Source: Luteibaculum oceani
GTDB taxonomy: Bacteria > Bacteroidota > Bacteroidia > Flavobacteriales_D > Luteibaculaceae
Reading direction: 5' to 3'
Assembly: GCF_007995015.1 (NCBI RefSeq)
Contig: NZ_VORB01000011.1
Coordinates: 1-64,000 of the forward strand
Length of the DNA stretch: 64,000 nucleotides
Of this stretch, positions 25,701 to 33,458 are shown piece after piece. The notes below the pieces were generated by a model that did no database searches, was not told the origin of the DNA, and saw only the letters and a list, made by a program, of their open reading frames with translations. Position numbers and translations under genes: made by a program. How positions within the stretch are numbered: the first letter of the stretch is position 1; each line of letters starts with the position of its first letter.

Positions 25701-27629
25701 AGACAATTCGTTGGTTGTAAGCGTAATGGCTTGGCCAGTACCTGCAACAGCATTTCCAACACTTTGGTCGTTTGCTTTGTTAAATAGCTGGTAATTTACT
25801 CCTGTTTCCGAGCCGTTTACTGTAATGGTAGTTGTAGTGTTGGGGCAAATGCTTTTGTCTGCCTCTGCAGTTTGCTCGGCGATAGAGCAGGAGGGAACTA
25901 TGATAACAGAGGTTAAATCTCCAAAGGGTGATCTTCCATTGGAGCCATTAAAATCTACTTTTTTAGTAAAGGAGTTATCTGTAGGGTTGAACTCGAATAG
26001 CACTCCGTAATTAGATATCCCTCCACTGGATGTCATACCATAAAGTTTCCCATTGGCCAGGGTTAGCGAGCCATATGGGTTTCTCCCTTTATTGGTGTTA
26101 TCAAAGTCTATTTTTTTAGTAAAGGAGTTATCTGCTGGATTGAACTGGAAAAGTACGCCGGAAGTAGATGCCCCGCCACCATATGTCATACCATAAAGTT
26201 TCCCATTAGCTAGTGTAAGCGATCCATGGGCGGCTTGTCCTTTATTAGACCCATCAAAGTCTATTTTTTTAGTAAAGGAGTTATCTGTAGGGTTGAACTC
26301 GAAAAGTACGCCGTGATTAGATGTCCCCCCACCATATGTCATACCATAAAGTTTCTCATTGGCTAGTGTAAGCGATCCATAGGGGTTTCTCCCTTTATTG
26401 GTAGCCTCAAGGTCTATTTTTTTGATAAAGGAGTTATCTGCAGGGTTGAACTCGAATAGCACGCCATGACCAAATACCCCACCATCGTATGTCATACCAT
26501 AAAGCTTCCCATTGGCTATGGTAAGTGAGCCATATGGGTTTCTCCCTTTAGTGGTATATTCAAAGTCTACTTTTTTAGAAATCGAATTATTGGATGGGTC
26601 ATATTCAAAGAGTACTCCCATATCATTAACGCCGCCCCATTTCGTTAATCCATAAAGCTTTCCGTTTTGCTCCGTAAGTGACCCGAAGGGGTTTGCTCCG
26701 AAATTGGCCCCATCAAAATCAAATATTTTAGAAATCGTATTATCAGATGGATCAAACTCAAATAAAACCCCCTTATTAAATGCTCCTCCAAAATGAGTCA
26801 TTCCGTACAGTTTCCCATTTACTTCAATTAGGGTTCCGGAGGGACGACTACCAGTTTGTACGTTGTCAAAATTGTGTTGAGGGTGCAAAGAACCATCTAT
26901 AGGGTCGAATTTAAAAAGCACCCCATGGTTTCCATTTCCTCCCGAATAGGTCATACCATAGAAGGCATGAGTACCAACTGAAACAAACGCCTTCGCCTGC
27001 GATGAATTTCCGCTCTTATCGGTTACAGTTAAAGTTACTGTGTTTTCGCCCAGCTGGTTTTCTTCGAAAGTATTTGGACTTACCGACATGGAGGCAATTT
27101 CACAGTTGTCTGTACTTCCATTGTCTATTTGCTCTGGTGTAATGGTTAAAGTCCCATTTCCATCGATAGCAAGCGTAATATCTTTTGCTTTTGCAATTGG
27201 GGCTTCTGTATCCTCAACAACCGAAATGGTGATTTCATCATGCAGTGCTTCAGCCTGGGAGGTTGGATCACATGAAACCTTTACCAAAAAAGTAGTTAAA
27301 GAGGTAATAGCTCCAGTCGGTAGGGTAATTGCTCCTCCCGTACCAAGCACTGGGTCACCTTCGTTTTGATTGGTTGCCTTGTTTACAAGTTGGTACAAAT
27401 AAGAATTCTGCGAACCATTTATCTGTATCGTAGTTGCCGAATTGCTACAAATGGTTTTGTCTTCTTCTAGTGTTTTGCTTTTGTCAATTAGACATCCATC
27501 TATTGTACTCTTAATCTTATTAGATTCGATGATGTCCGCAAAAGCATGGTTACTTAGATAAAAGGATTGTAAACAAAGTAGCAAAAGAAAACTACTTGTT
27601 TTTTTGGATAGTAACTCCCTTATTTTCAT
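22710..27629 (-). CDS. Giant repeat-rich T9SS surface protein
   Basis: 1639 residues from the ATG at 27629, which opens a good signal peptide (MKIRELLSKKTSSFLLLLCL); 22 further codons upstream have no support. In order: an Ig-like module, an HYR-like module, seven 51-residue gloeo/verruco-type repeats (YGMTYGGG...GVLFEFNP), an Ig-like module, several HYR-like modules, eleven repeats of about 47 residues around TYTESGxY...GCDSTxxLNLTI, and a type A sorting domain (VYPNPGNGLYTV...LNHIQLIKH). It is likely a cell-surface adhesin. The 51-residue repeats are very alike at DNA level, pointing to recent expansion or homogenisation. Confidence 0.88.
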   Translation of the reverse strand: MKIRELLSKKTSSFLLLLCLQSFYLSNHAFADIIESNKIKSTIDGCLIDKSKTLEEDKTICSNSATTIQINGSQNSYLYQLVNKATNQNEGDPVLGTGGAITLPTGAITSLTTFLVKVSCDPTSQAEALHDEITISVVEDTEAPIAKAKDITLAIDGNGTLTITPEQIDNGSTDNCEIASMSVSPNTFEENQLGENTVTLTVTDKSGNSSQAKAFVSVGTHAFYGMTYSGGNGNHGVLFKFDPIDGSLHPQHNFDNVQTGSRPSGTLIEVNGKLYGMTHFGGAFNKGVLFEFDPSDNTISKIFDFDGANFGANPFGSLTEQNGKLYGLTKWGGVNDMGVLFEYDPSNNSISKKVDFEYTTKGRNPYGSLTIANGKLYGMTYDGGVFGHGVLFEFNPADNSFIKKIDLEATNKGRNPYGSLTLANEKLYGMTYGGGTSNHGVLFEFNPTDNSFTKKIDFDGSNKGQAAHGSLTLANGKLYGMTYGGGASTSGVLFQFNPADNSFTKKIDFDNTNKGRNPYGSLTLANGKLYGMTSSGGISNYGVLFEFNPTDNSFTKKVDFNGSNGRSPFGDLTSVIIVPSCSIAEQTAEADKSICPNTTTTITVNGSETGVNYQLFNKANDQSVGNAVAGTGQAITLTTNELSETTTFYVKATNAEDESCKLNLADEIKITVEDKVAPTLNVSILKVYLNVNGVVEISGENFRSFAQDNCSDQSALNISVSKTTFNCDNIGGNPVSVTLTDEQNNSKSYNVTVTVLDNIKPKVKVKNTNIYLDENGKAILSTDQIDNGSSDNCSFTLSVTKSSFTCANLGENTVYLTARDQRRNQNTKGATVTVLDTIAPTVKTNSITLLITQNTGKAFLEPFHINHGSFDNCGIKNLRVSRSEFTCSDIEQGSSAEGIKVWLIAEDASKNIDSAITTVWLENENTFQFESITACRSYTWPNNNQTYYSSGWYEHVYTNRFGCDSIGWLNLTINETYEDTIKHTSCTAYTWDANDEMYFSSGLYKATLTTDQGCDYDVYLDLIIQPRTGEQTVFACDPFTWDNGTTYDKSGTYTWETTSNNGCDSIATLFLTMVKADTTWLNVSACESYNWKRNDATYTESGIYSLKLTNKHGCDSILMLDLEILEPTASSTQLSSCSAITWNNLEIEQSGIYKVLLTNANGCDSTATLAFTRLEESTKEIFETSCGSYLWEVANTTLDKSGVYTHILKGANKNGCDSILSLNLTINQATFGDTTLTACGEYVSKAGNTYTKSGTYKEFFTNAKGCDSTYTINLTVVTYKDQHWYAEACESFTSRMGNTYTESGTYIERIQTSEGCFYNRYLHITINKSVKDTITVTNCNQYSWEGEVYTQSGSYTKSFKTDKGCDSTVTLNLTIFEPTASEITVSACKKYDWVIAKRTLNESGTYTHTTSNAKGCDSTITLNLTILAEIKTQLNVSSCEPYTWSNTNETYANTGVYTDTLTSVNGCDSIVELNLTIKPLEYNFVEMENGFMVTGNDITVNWFNCQDLTNPLPKANDSTFIPQQDGEYLFVVTNGACSDTSDCYSYTTTSITQFNKLDTDISVYPNPGNGLYTVEITANQSTNLSFNVFNAAGKLVWSENPKRTSQGFVIDIQNFADGVYFLQIMDGELPLNHIQLIKH
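23195..24855 (-). repeat. Eleven ~47-residue Cys-containing repeats in the giant protein
   Basis: Each unit has a conserved Cys near its start (ACxxYTW), a central SGxY and the motif GCDS followed by LxLTI. Two cysteines per unit could form disulfides within or between units. A few units deviate, e.g. GCDYDV and GCFYNR. Confidence 0.85.
25905..26960 (-). repeat. Seven 153-bp repeats coding 51-residue gloeo/verruco units
   Basis: Each unit encodes YGMTxxGGxxxxGVLFEFNPxDN followed by KIDFDxxNKGRNPYGSLTLANGKL-type sequence (shown in part). Units 3-7 are closest to one another in DNA; unit 1 is the most divergent. This resembles the TIGR03803-type repeat, thought to form a beta-propeller; seven units would close a seven-bladed ring. 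Confidence 0.85.
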
Positions 27630-27763
27630 GATAAATTGACGGTTGATTTTAAAAACAGGCGAAAATAGTCTAATTTTTAAAAAAATGTTAATCAATGTTG
27701 TGAAAGGCCTGATTTTTGGTGTGAAATTGCTGTGGTTTTAAATTGATCTGGTTTTTTAGAAAC

Positions 27764-27797
27764 AAAAAGCCCCTCACCGTAATACGATGAGGGGCTT
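27764..27797 (-). terminator. Terminator of the transketolase operon
   Basis: AAGCCCCTCA (27767-27776) pairs with TGAGGGGCTT (27788-27797); on the minus strand it is followed by a T run (27768-27764). It comes 24 bp after the transketolase C-terminal gene. Confidence 0.82.
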
Positions 27798-27820
27798 AAT
27801 TTTTATGCTAGAATTTAAAA

Positions 27821-28771
27821 CTACTTTCTGCTAATAGCTCTTTTTGCAGCGGTAATTACATCCGCAACACCACATCCATATTTATCTAGTAATTCATCGG
27901 GTTTACCACTTTCTCCAAACTGGTCTTTTACCCCAACAAACTCCATTGGTTTTGGGTTTCTTTTTACCAATACTCTGGCGATGCTTTCTCCTAGTCCACC
28001 TGCAATTTGGTGTTCTTCGGCAGAGATGCAACAACCTGTTTTAGAAACCGATTCTAAAATGGCGTCTTCATCAAGCGGTTTGATGGTGTGGATATTAATA
28101 ATCTCGCAAGAAATTCCATCGGCCTCAAGCACTTTGGCAGCTTCAATGGCTTTCCATACTAAATGCCCTGTAGCGAAAATAGAAATGTCCGTTCCCTTTT
28201 GGATGGTAAGGGCTTTTCCTATTTCAAAAGGAGTGTCTTCCGGAATAAAAATGGGCATTTTAGGTCTTCCAAATCGTAGGTAAACCGGTCCGTTATGCTC
28301 AGCTATTGCCAGGGTTGCCGCTTTAGTTTGGTTGTAATCGCAAGGATTAATTACCGTCATGTTCGGAAGCGCCTTCATCATTGCCAAATCTTCAAGGATT
28401 TGATGGGTAGCTCCATCCTCACCCAGCGTTAATCCTGCGTGAGAGGCACATATTTTTACGTTTTTATCCGAGTAAGCAATAGATTGACGGATTTGGTCGA
28501 ACACTCTACCGGTAGAGAAGTTTGCAAAGGTACCAGTGAAAGGAATTTTACCGTTGGTAGCTAAACCAGCAGCAATACCCATCATGTTGGCTTCTGCAAT
28601 ACCTACTTGAAAAAAACGATCGGGATTTTCATCCTGGAAAGCGTTCATTTTAAGAGATCCCGTTAAATCGGCACAAAGTGCAACCACGTTTGGGTTTTTT
28701 CTTCCTAATTCGGTAAGACCGTCTCCAAATCCAGAGCGGGTATCTTTATGTCCTAGTACTTCAATTTTCAT
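27821..28771 (-). CDS. Transketolase, C-terminal subunit
   Basis: 316 residues. This half contains the pyrimidine-binding and C-terminal domains of transketolase: GIAEANMMGIAAGLATNGKIPF near residue 55, with the catalytic Glu expected in IAEANM, then ASHAGLTLGEDGATHQ and VFATGH-like IFATGHLVWKA. Transketolase moves two-carbon units in the pentose phosphate pathway and feeds erythrose-4-phosphate to aromatic amino acid synthesis. Split transketolase genes are common in Bacteroidota. It lies 21 bp after the N-terminal subunit gene. Confidence 0.9.
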   Translation of the reverse strand: MKIEVLGHKDTRSGFGDGLTELGRKNPNVVALCADLTGSLKMNAFQDENPDRFFQVGIAEANMMGIAAGLATNGKIPFTGTFANFSTGRVFDQIRQSIAYSDKNVKICASHAGLTLGEDGATHQILEDLAMMKALPNMTVINPCDYNQTKAATLAIAEHNGPVYLRFGRPKMPIFIPEDTPFEIGKALTIQKGTDISIFATGHLVWKAIEAAKVLEADGISCEIINIHTIKPLDEDAILESVSKTGCCISAEEHQIAGGLGESIARVLVKRNPKPMEFVGVKDQFGESGKPDELLDKYGCGVADVITAAKRAISRK

Positions 28772-28792
28772 TTCAATGTTTTTTTGGAAGGA

Positions 28793-29638
28793 TTAGTAAT
28801 CACCAAGGGTTTCTTCGAGTTGATCCAAAGCTTTTTCTAGCTGCTCGTCGTTAGGAGCAACACCGTGCCACTTGTGGGTACCCATCATGTAATCTACACC
28901 CTGGCCCATTTCGGTTACCATTAAAATCATAACAGGTTTTCCTTTACCCGTTAACGATTTTGCCTCATCCAAGCACTTAAGTAATTCTTCAATATTATTC
29001 CCGTTGCATTTTAGGGTAGTCCAACCAAATGCTTCGAATTTTCCTTTTAAGTCACCTAAAGAAAGAACCTGATCTACATCTCCGTCAATCTGACGACCGT
29101 TGTAATCTACCGCACTAATTAAGTTATCCACTTTGTGCGCTGCAGCGTACATTGCTGCTTCCCAAATCTGACCTTCCTGTAGTTCTCCGTCTCCATGAAG
29201 CGTATACACTAGGCTGTTGTCTCCATCGAGCTTTTTCCCTAAAGCAGCTCCAATAGCAACGCTAAGTCCTTGTCCTAGTGATCCACTAGCTACACGAACA
29301 CCTGGAAGACCTTCGTGCGTAGTGGGGTGTCCTTGTAATCTTGAGTTTAATTTTCTGAAAGTTGCCAATTCATCAACTGAAAAGTATCCAGAACGCGCCA
29401 ATACCGAGTACCAAACCGGAGAAATATGTCCGTTGGAAAGGAAAAATAAATCTTCGTTTTTTCCTTCCATGCTAAATGCGTTTGGATTGTGCTTTAAAAC
29501 GTGGAAATAAAGTGCAACAAAATACTCTACGCATCCAAGGGATCCACCTGGGTGTCCTGAGGCTGCGCCGTGCACCATTCTAACAATATCTCTGCGAACT
29601 TGCGAGCAAATTCTTTTTAACTCGTTGATATCGGCCAT
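28793..29638 (-). CDS. Transketolase, N-terminal subunit
   Basis: 281 residues, the thiamine-diphosphate-binding half. SGHPGGSLGCVEYF near residue 28, HPTTHEGLPGVRVASGSLGQGLS near 105 (in part), and the ThDP/metal motif HGDGELQEGQIWEAA...DYNGRQIDG near 150-180. It pairs with the C-terminal subunit encoded just downstream to form an active enzyme. Expression probably starts from the promoter at 29661-29695. Confidence 0.9.
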   Translation of the reverse strand: MADINELKRICSQVRRDIVRMVHGAASGHPGGSLGCVEYFVALYFHVLKHNPNAFSMEGKNEDLFFLSNGHISPVWYSVLARSGYFSVDELATFRKLNSRLQGHPTTHEGLPGVRVASGSLGQGLSVAIGAALGKKLDGDNSLVYTLHGDGELQEGQIWEAAMYAAAHKVDNLISAVDYNGRQIDGDVDQVLSLGDLKGKFEAFGWTTLKCNGNNIEELLKCLDEAKSLTGKGKPVMILMVTEMGQGVDYMMGTHKWHGVAPNDEQLEKALDQLEETLGDY

Positions 29639-29660
29639 GATTTTTTGATAATTTTCGGGG

Positions 29661-29695
29661 CAAATGTAACGTAATAGTCTTACTTAGGACTCAAA
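29661..29695 (-). promoter_or_regulatory. Promoter of the transketolase operon
   Basis: On the minus strand TTTG (29695-29692), 23 nt, then TACATTTG (29668-29661). Both boxes match the Bacteroidota consensus exactly. The start codon is 23 bp downstream of the -7 box. Confidence 0.65.
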
Positions 29696-29701
29696 CTTTA
29701 G

Positions 29702-30427
29702 ATGATGATTTCCACAATAAAATTTTACACCGCTGTATTGGTTTGTTTGTTAGGCTTTAACGCAGCTAATCTTTCTGCCCAGGATTGGACAAAGTCCGTG
29801 AAAGGGGAGTTTAATCAGTTAGATGTTTTCGGTCGGGCAGATGTTAAGCTTGTCCCCAGTGGTGCCAACGAAATTTCGGTAAAGGCTTCTGGTGTGGAAG
29901 AAAAAGACATCAAGATTCAATTCTCGGGAGGAGCTTGTAAAATCAAGATCAATAACTTAATGAAGGCCGAGGCCAATTTCGATATAGAAATAGAGGTGGC
30001 TTATACTAGCTTGGACAAATTAACTCTAGCAGCTGGTGCTGGTGTGTATAGCAACGAATCCTTCGAGGTTAAAAATACGCAGATAAAAGTATTGTCTGGA
30101 GCGCAATTTGAAGCCGAATTATTTGGTGGTAGCGTAAATTTTGATGTAGCCCAAGGCTCGCAAGTAAAGGTGCTGGGCGAAGTGGATAATTTAAATGTTG
30201 AAGCTACTACCGGTGCCATTTTCGATGGCCTTCAATTAAAGGTAAACGACGCTAATGCCAAGGCAAATACAGGAGGTGAAGTTTTAATAGGAAACGTTGA
30301 AAATCTTAATGCCAAAGCGCAAACTGGTGGCTCTGTCAATTACAGAACCGTTACGGGTAAATTTCAAACCAACACCAAACTTGGAGGAAGCGTTAACCCT
30401 GTTTTAGAGGTGAAAACTGCTGAGTAA
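29702..30427 (+). CDS. Secreted DUF2807 (head GIN domain) protein
   Basis: 241 residues. The signal peptide runs to about LSAQ, residue 26; an ATG at 29705 is an equally good start. The rest is the beta-helical DUF2807 fold typical of Bacteroidota: VKGEFNQLDVFGRADVKL, then short repeating strands such as LKVNDANAKANTGGEVLI and NLNAKAQTGGSVNYR. Proteins of this family are secreted or surface-exposed; their role is not established (some are called putative autotransporter adhesins). No operon partners. It is divergent from the transketolase genes. Confidence 0.82.
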   Translation: MMISTIKFYTAVLVCLLGFNAANLSAQDWTKSVKGEFNQLDVFGRADVKLVPSGANEISVKASGVEEKDIKIQFSGGACKIKINNLMKAEANFDIEIEVAYTSLDKLTLAAGAGVYSNESFEVKNTQIKVLSGAQFEAELFGGSVNFDVAQGSQVKVLGEVDNLNVEATTGAIFDGLQLKVNDANAKANTGGEVLIGNVENLNAKAQTGGSVNYRTVTGKFQTNTKLGGSVNPVLEVKTAE

Positions 30428-30435
30428 GGAGGGAA

Positions 30436-30562
30436 GAGTTAGGAGTTAAGAGTTAAGAGTAAGGAGTTAAGGGTTAAGGTTTTGCAACCACTGACCACTA
30501 ACCACTAACTACTAACCATTGACTACTCATCCTTCATCCCTTCATCCTCTCATCAACTCATC
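30436..30562. repeat. Mosaic heptad/octad array A
   Basis: Fifteen degenerate 7-bp units in unbroken phase from 30436 to 30540: first GAGTTAA-type, then GGTTTTG/CAACCAC as a turning point, then TAACCAC-type, then TCATCCT. From about 30541 the CATC core repeats every 8 bp instead. No coding frame is supported. A second array of the same order lies at 31144. Confidence 0.75.
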
Positions 30563-30649
30563 GTTAGTTAGTAGGGATTGGAGTGAAGAGTTATACCCGA
30601 TTCATCAGTAGTAAATAAAAGGTCGCTCCTTTGTTAACACACGGTATTT

Positions 30650-31105
30650 ATGATTAGAGCTGAACATTTTAGAAAAAGGGTGGCCTTCGTAATAGGGATG
30701 GTCCTTTTATTAGGGTTTGCCTTCAGGATTATGCATTGGCCCTACGGCCTAAACATAGTCATTCTGGGTGTGTTTTTATACGGAGTTAATCAATTCCCCT
30801 TGTTTGCCATTGGTAAAAAGTTTTCAGGGGAGGAGAAGACCTTATTTTGGTTGGCCTTTGGAGCTGGATTTGTAAGTGCGATTGCTATTTTGGGCTTTCT
30901 CTTTTACATTATGAAATGGCCCTATACATGGATAATTCTAGCGAGTTCATGGATTCCCTGTTTGGCGGTTAGCATTCAACTTTTCTATTTTTCTAAAAAA
31001 GCCGAAACCCCTCAGTTTAAATCTCTTGCAAAGCATTGGGCCTTGCGCCCCGCCCTTTATGGTATGCTTGCTTTTGGTTTGGTGCTTTTTCGTTTCTTAG
31101 GCTAG
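30650..31105 (+). CDS. GldL-like four-helix membrane protein
   Basis: 151 residues with about four membrane helices. Two similar motifs occur, FRIMHWPYGLNIVILG (about 24-39) and FYIMKWPYTWIILAS (about 86-100). Each resembles the conserved FKIMHWPG segment in the first helix of the gliding and T9SS motor protein GldL, as I recall it. The soluble coiled-coil part of GldL is missing. It could be a duplicated GldL-type membrane unit of unknown function. No partner genes. Repeat arrays lie immediately upstream and downstream. Confidence 0.6.
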   Translation: MIRAEHFRKRVAFVIGMVLLLGFAFRIMHWPYGLNIVILGVFLYGVNQFPLFAIGKKFSGEEKTLFWLAFGAGFVSAIAILGFLFYIMKWPYTWIILASSWIPCLAVSIQLFYFSKKAETPQFKSLAKHWALRPALYGMLAFGLVLFRFLG

Positions 31106-31143
31106 TTTTTTAGCGGTAACAAAATCCAACTAGCAACTCTCAA

Positions 31144-31290
31144 GGTTAAGGGTTGTACAACCACTGACCATTAACCATTGACCTTTCATCCCCTCATCCT
31201 TCATCCTTCATCCTTCATCCTTCACCCCTTCATCCTCTCATCCTTTCATCCTAACATCCATTAATCCCTTCATCCTTCAACCTTTCATCC
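31144..31290. repeat. Mosaic heptad/octad array B
   Basis: Twelve 7-bp units in phase from 31144 to 31227 (GGTTAAG, GGTTGTA, CAACCAC, TGACCAT, TAACCAT, TGACCTT, then CATCC-type units including three TTCATCC in a row). From 31228 to 31290 the units become 8 bp long (CTTCATCC, TCTCATCC, TTTCATCC and so on), with one 7-bp exception. The order of unit types is the same as in array A. Confidence 0.78.
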
Positions 31291-31320
31291 TTGGCCTACC
31301 AACTAATCACCTAATTAATC

Positions 31321-31328
31321 TATCTTTG
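31321..31328 (+). promoter_or_regulatory. Probable -7 box of ychF
   Basis: TATCTTTG matches TAnnTTTG exactly and lies 17 bp before the start codon at 31346. A TTGG at 31291, just after repeat array B, could be the upstream box, but the 27-bp spacing is long. Confidence 0.5.
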
Positions 31329-31345
31329 CCGCCAAATTTCGAGTT

Positions 31346-32443
31346 ATGGCTTTAAAGTGCGGTATAGTTGGTCTTCCCAACGTTGGTAAATCCACATTAT
31401 TTAATTGTTTAAGCAATGCAAAAGCTCAGAGTGCAAATTTCCCCTTTTGTACCATTGAGCCTAATGTTGGTGTAATTACCGTTCCCGATCCGCGCTTAAA
31501 TAAGCTTACCGAATTGGTTAAACCCGAAAACGTGGTTCCCACTACAGTAGAAATTGTAGATATCGCTGGTCTTGTTAAAGGAGCAAGTAAAGGAGAAGGG
31601 CTTGGAAATAAGTTCTTGGGAAATATCCGCGAATGTGATGCCATCCTTCACGTGCTTAGATGTTTCGACGATGGAAATGTGGTGCACGTAGATGGTTCTG
31701 TTAATCCAGTTAGAGATAAAGAAGTAATCGATTTTGAGTTGCAGCTAAAGGATTTAGAAACTGTGGAGAAAAACATGGTTAAGGTTCAGCGTGCAGCTAA
31801 AACTGGAGATAAGGATGCCAAAGCCAGACTAGATATTTATGAGAAATTAAAATCTTATTTGGAAGAGGGTAAAAATGCCCGTGGACTGGAGTTAACGGAA
31901 GACCAACAGCTTCTGGTAGATGAAATGTTTTTGTTAACCGCCAAACCGGTAATGTACGTGTGTAACGTAGATGAAGGATCCGTAGTGAATGGAAATGAGC
32001 ATGTAGAGGCGGTTAAAAAAGCAGTAGCCGAAGAAAATGCTGAAGTACTAATTATAGGTGCTGGAATTGAAGCAGATATTGCTGAACTGGATTCATACGA
32101 AGAAAGACAGGAGTTTTTATCCGACATAGGTTTAGAAGAGGCAGGAGTACATCGCTTAATTCGTGCGGCTTACGAGCTTTTAAACCTGCAAACTTACTTT
32201 ACCGCTGGGGTAAAAGAGGTAAGAGCTTGGACAATCACCAAGGGAATGACCGCTCCTGAAGCAGCAGGAGTTATTCACTCGGATTTCCAGCGTGGATTTA
32301 TTAAGGCAGAGGTTATCGCTTATGATACTTTTGCTGAATTGGGCTCAGAAGCGGCTTGTAAAGAAGCTGGTAAAATGAGAATGGAAGGAAAAGAATACAT
32401 CGTTCAAGATGGTGATGTAATGCACTTTAAGTTTAACGTTTAG
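31346..32443 (+). CDS. ychF: Redox-regulated ATPase YchF (Obg family)
   Basis: 365 residues. P-loop GLPNVGKST at residues 8-16, then DIAGLVKGASKGEGLGNKFLGN (in part near 70), the YchF-type NxxE specificity motif read as CNVDE, and a C-terminal TGS domain ending GKEYIVQDGDVMHFKFNV. YchF prefers ATP over GTP, associates with ribosomes and affects oxidative stress responses. It is a single gene. Confidence 0.93.
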   Translation: MALKCGIVGLPNVGKSTLFNCLSNAKAQSANFPFCTIEPNVGVITVPDPRLNKLTELVKPENVVPTTVEIVDIAGLVKGASKGEGLGNKFLGNIRECDAILHVLRCFDDGNVVHVDGSVNPVRDKEVIDFELQLKDLETVEKNMVKVQRAAKTGDKDAKARLDIYEKLKSYLEEGKNARGLELTEDQQLLVDEMFLLTAKPVMYVCNVDEGSVVNGNEHVEAVKKAVAEENAEVLIIGAGIEADIAELDSYEERQEFLSDIGLEEAGVHRLIRAAYELLNLQTYFTAGVKEVRAWTITKGMTAPEAAGVIHSDFQRGFIKAEVIAYDTFAELGSEAACKEAGKMRMEGKEYIVQDGDVMHFKFNV

Positions 32444-32462
32444 AATTATACCAATAAATTAG

Positions 32463-32498
32463 AAAAGCCTGTTTAGTAGAAACTACACAGGCTTTTTT
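32463..32498. terminator. Bidirectional terminator after ychF
   Basis: AAAAGCCTGT (32463-32472) pairs with ACAGGCTTTT (32487-32496), with an inner TAGT/ACTA stem, followed by T. It sits between ychF and the convergent gene at 32511. Confidence 0.85.
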
Positions 32499-32510
32499 TA
32501 GTCTAAATGA

Positions 32511-33389
32511 TTAGTTGAAAATAGATATTCCCAATCCTATACTCACCGTGCCTAGTGAGTAGGCTTTATCTGTTTCTTCCTTTTTCTGGTCATTGCCGTC
32601 TTCGCTTACCATTACTTCATTGATTTCGGCATAAGAACCGGAGACCCGGATATATGGTGCAAAATTTTCACCATGCGCCAATTCAAATTTTAAATCCAAT
32701 CTGGGAATAAGAGTCTTGGCTTTAATGATATCTGAGTTATTGAAAAAGCAATAATCCAAACCCAGTCCAAGGTTAAACTCTCGCTGTTGGTTAAGCTTCG
32801 CCAAAACCACATAGGTTACACCCACACTTGTTATGGTTACATCGTCTTCGTAGGTTTGGCGAAAGCTATAATTGCCAGTGGTGGTTTTTGCATAAGACCT
32901 AAACTGTCCGAAATTTATTGCAAGTGCATTGCTCCGTTTTATTGGAATACAAATTTCTCCTGCCACTTTATTGCCGTTCTTAATGGCACCAACATGTTCG
33001 CCAAATCCAAATTTACTGGAAGGAATATCTAGTAACCATCGACAATATCCAAAGTCGATACTGAATTTGAATCTGTAATACCATTTATCGGGAATGGGAT
33101 CACTAAGGTTGCTTTGCCCCGTACTGTCTAATTTTAAAGCCTCTAAATTTTTGTAATAATTGAATTTGATGCCGAGCACTTGATCCCGATTAAAGTACAG
33201 GGTGTCCAGTCCTTTATCGCTTTCCAGATAAAAGATAAAAGGATCTCGTGCTACTCGATCTACCTTACCATTGAGACTGTCCCGTGCACTGGTTACCAAA
33301 AGGTCTTGTGCACTTAGGTGTTGTCCGAAAAGGCAAAGTAAGGCAACCACTACATGACGATAAAATAACTTGGTGTGCGGCGTGTTCAT
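32511..33389 (-). CDS. Exported outer-membrane-like protein of unknown function
   Basis: 292 residues. A signal peptide (to about LSAQ, residue 28) is followed by alternating short strands rich in aromatic residues: FKFSIDFGYCRW, KVAGEICIPI, LAINFGQFRSYAK, YIRVSGSYAEI and a final GTVSIGLGISIFN ending in Phe-Asn. This pattern suits a small outer membrane beta-barrel, though the final residue is Asn rather than Phe. No known domain recognised. It is followed by the bidirectional terminator shared with ychF. Confidence 0.6.
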   Translation of the reverse strand: MNTPHTKLFYRHVVVALLCLFGQHLSAQDLLVTSARDSLNGKVDRVARDPFIFYLESDKGLDTLYFNRDQVLGIKFNYYKNLEALKLDSTGQSNLSDPIPDKWYYRFKFSIDFGYCRWLLDIPSSKFGFGEHVGAIKNGNKVAGEICIPIKRSNALAINFGQFRSYAKTTTGNYSFRQTYEDDVTITSVGVTYVVLAKLNQQREFNLGLGLDYCFFNNSDIIKAKTLIPRLDLKFELAHGENFAPYIRVSGSYAEINEVMVSEDGNDQKKEETDKAYSLGTVSIGLGISIFN

Positions 33390-33458
33390 CTATTTGAAAT
33401 GGGAAAATCCAAAATTTGCCTTGAAATAAAGTGCCCAACCAAAGGCCGGCCGATCCCT

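Noticed and set aside
27630-27695. Start of the giant T9SS protein at 27695.
   Set aside because: The 22 codons before the ATG at 27629 are not a signal peptide; the one starting at 27629 is.
30436-31290. CRISPR array.
   Set aside because: Repeat units of 7-8 bp in direct contact, no spacers, no cas genes.
32511-33389. T9SS cargo protein.
   Set aside because: No sorting domain at the C-terminus; the strand pattern fits an outer membrane barrel better.
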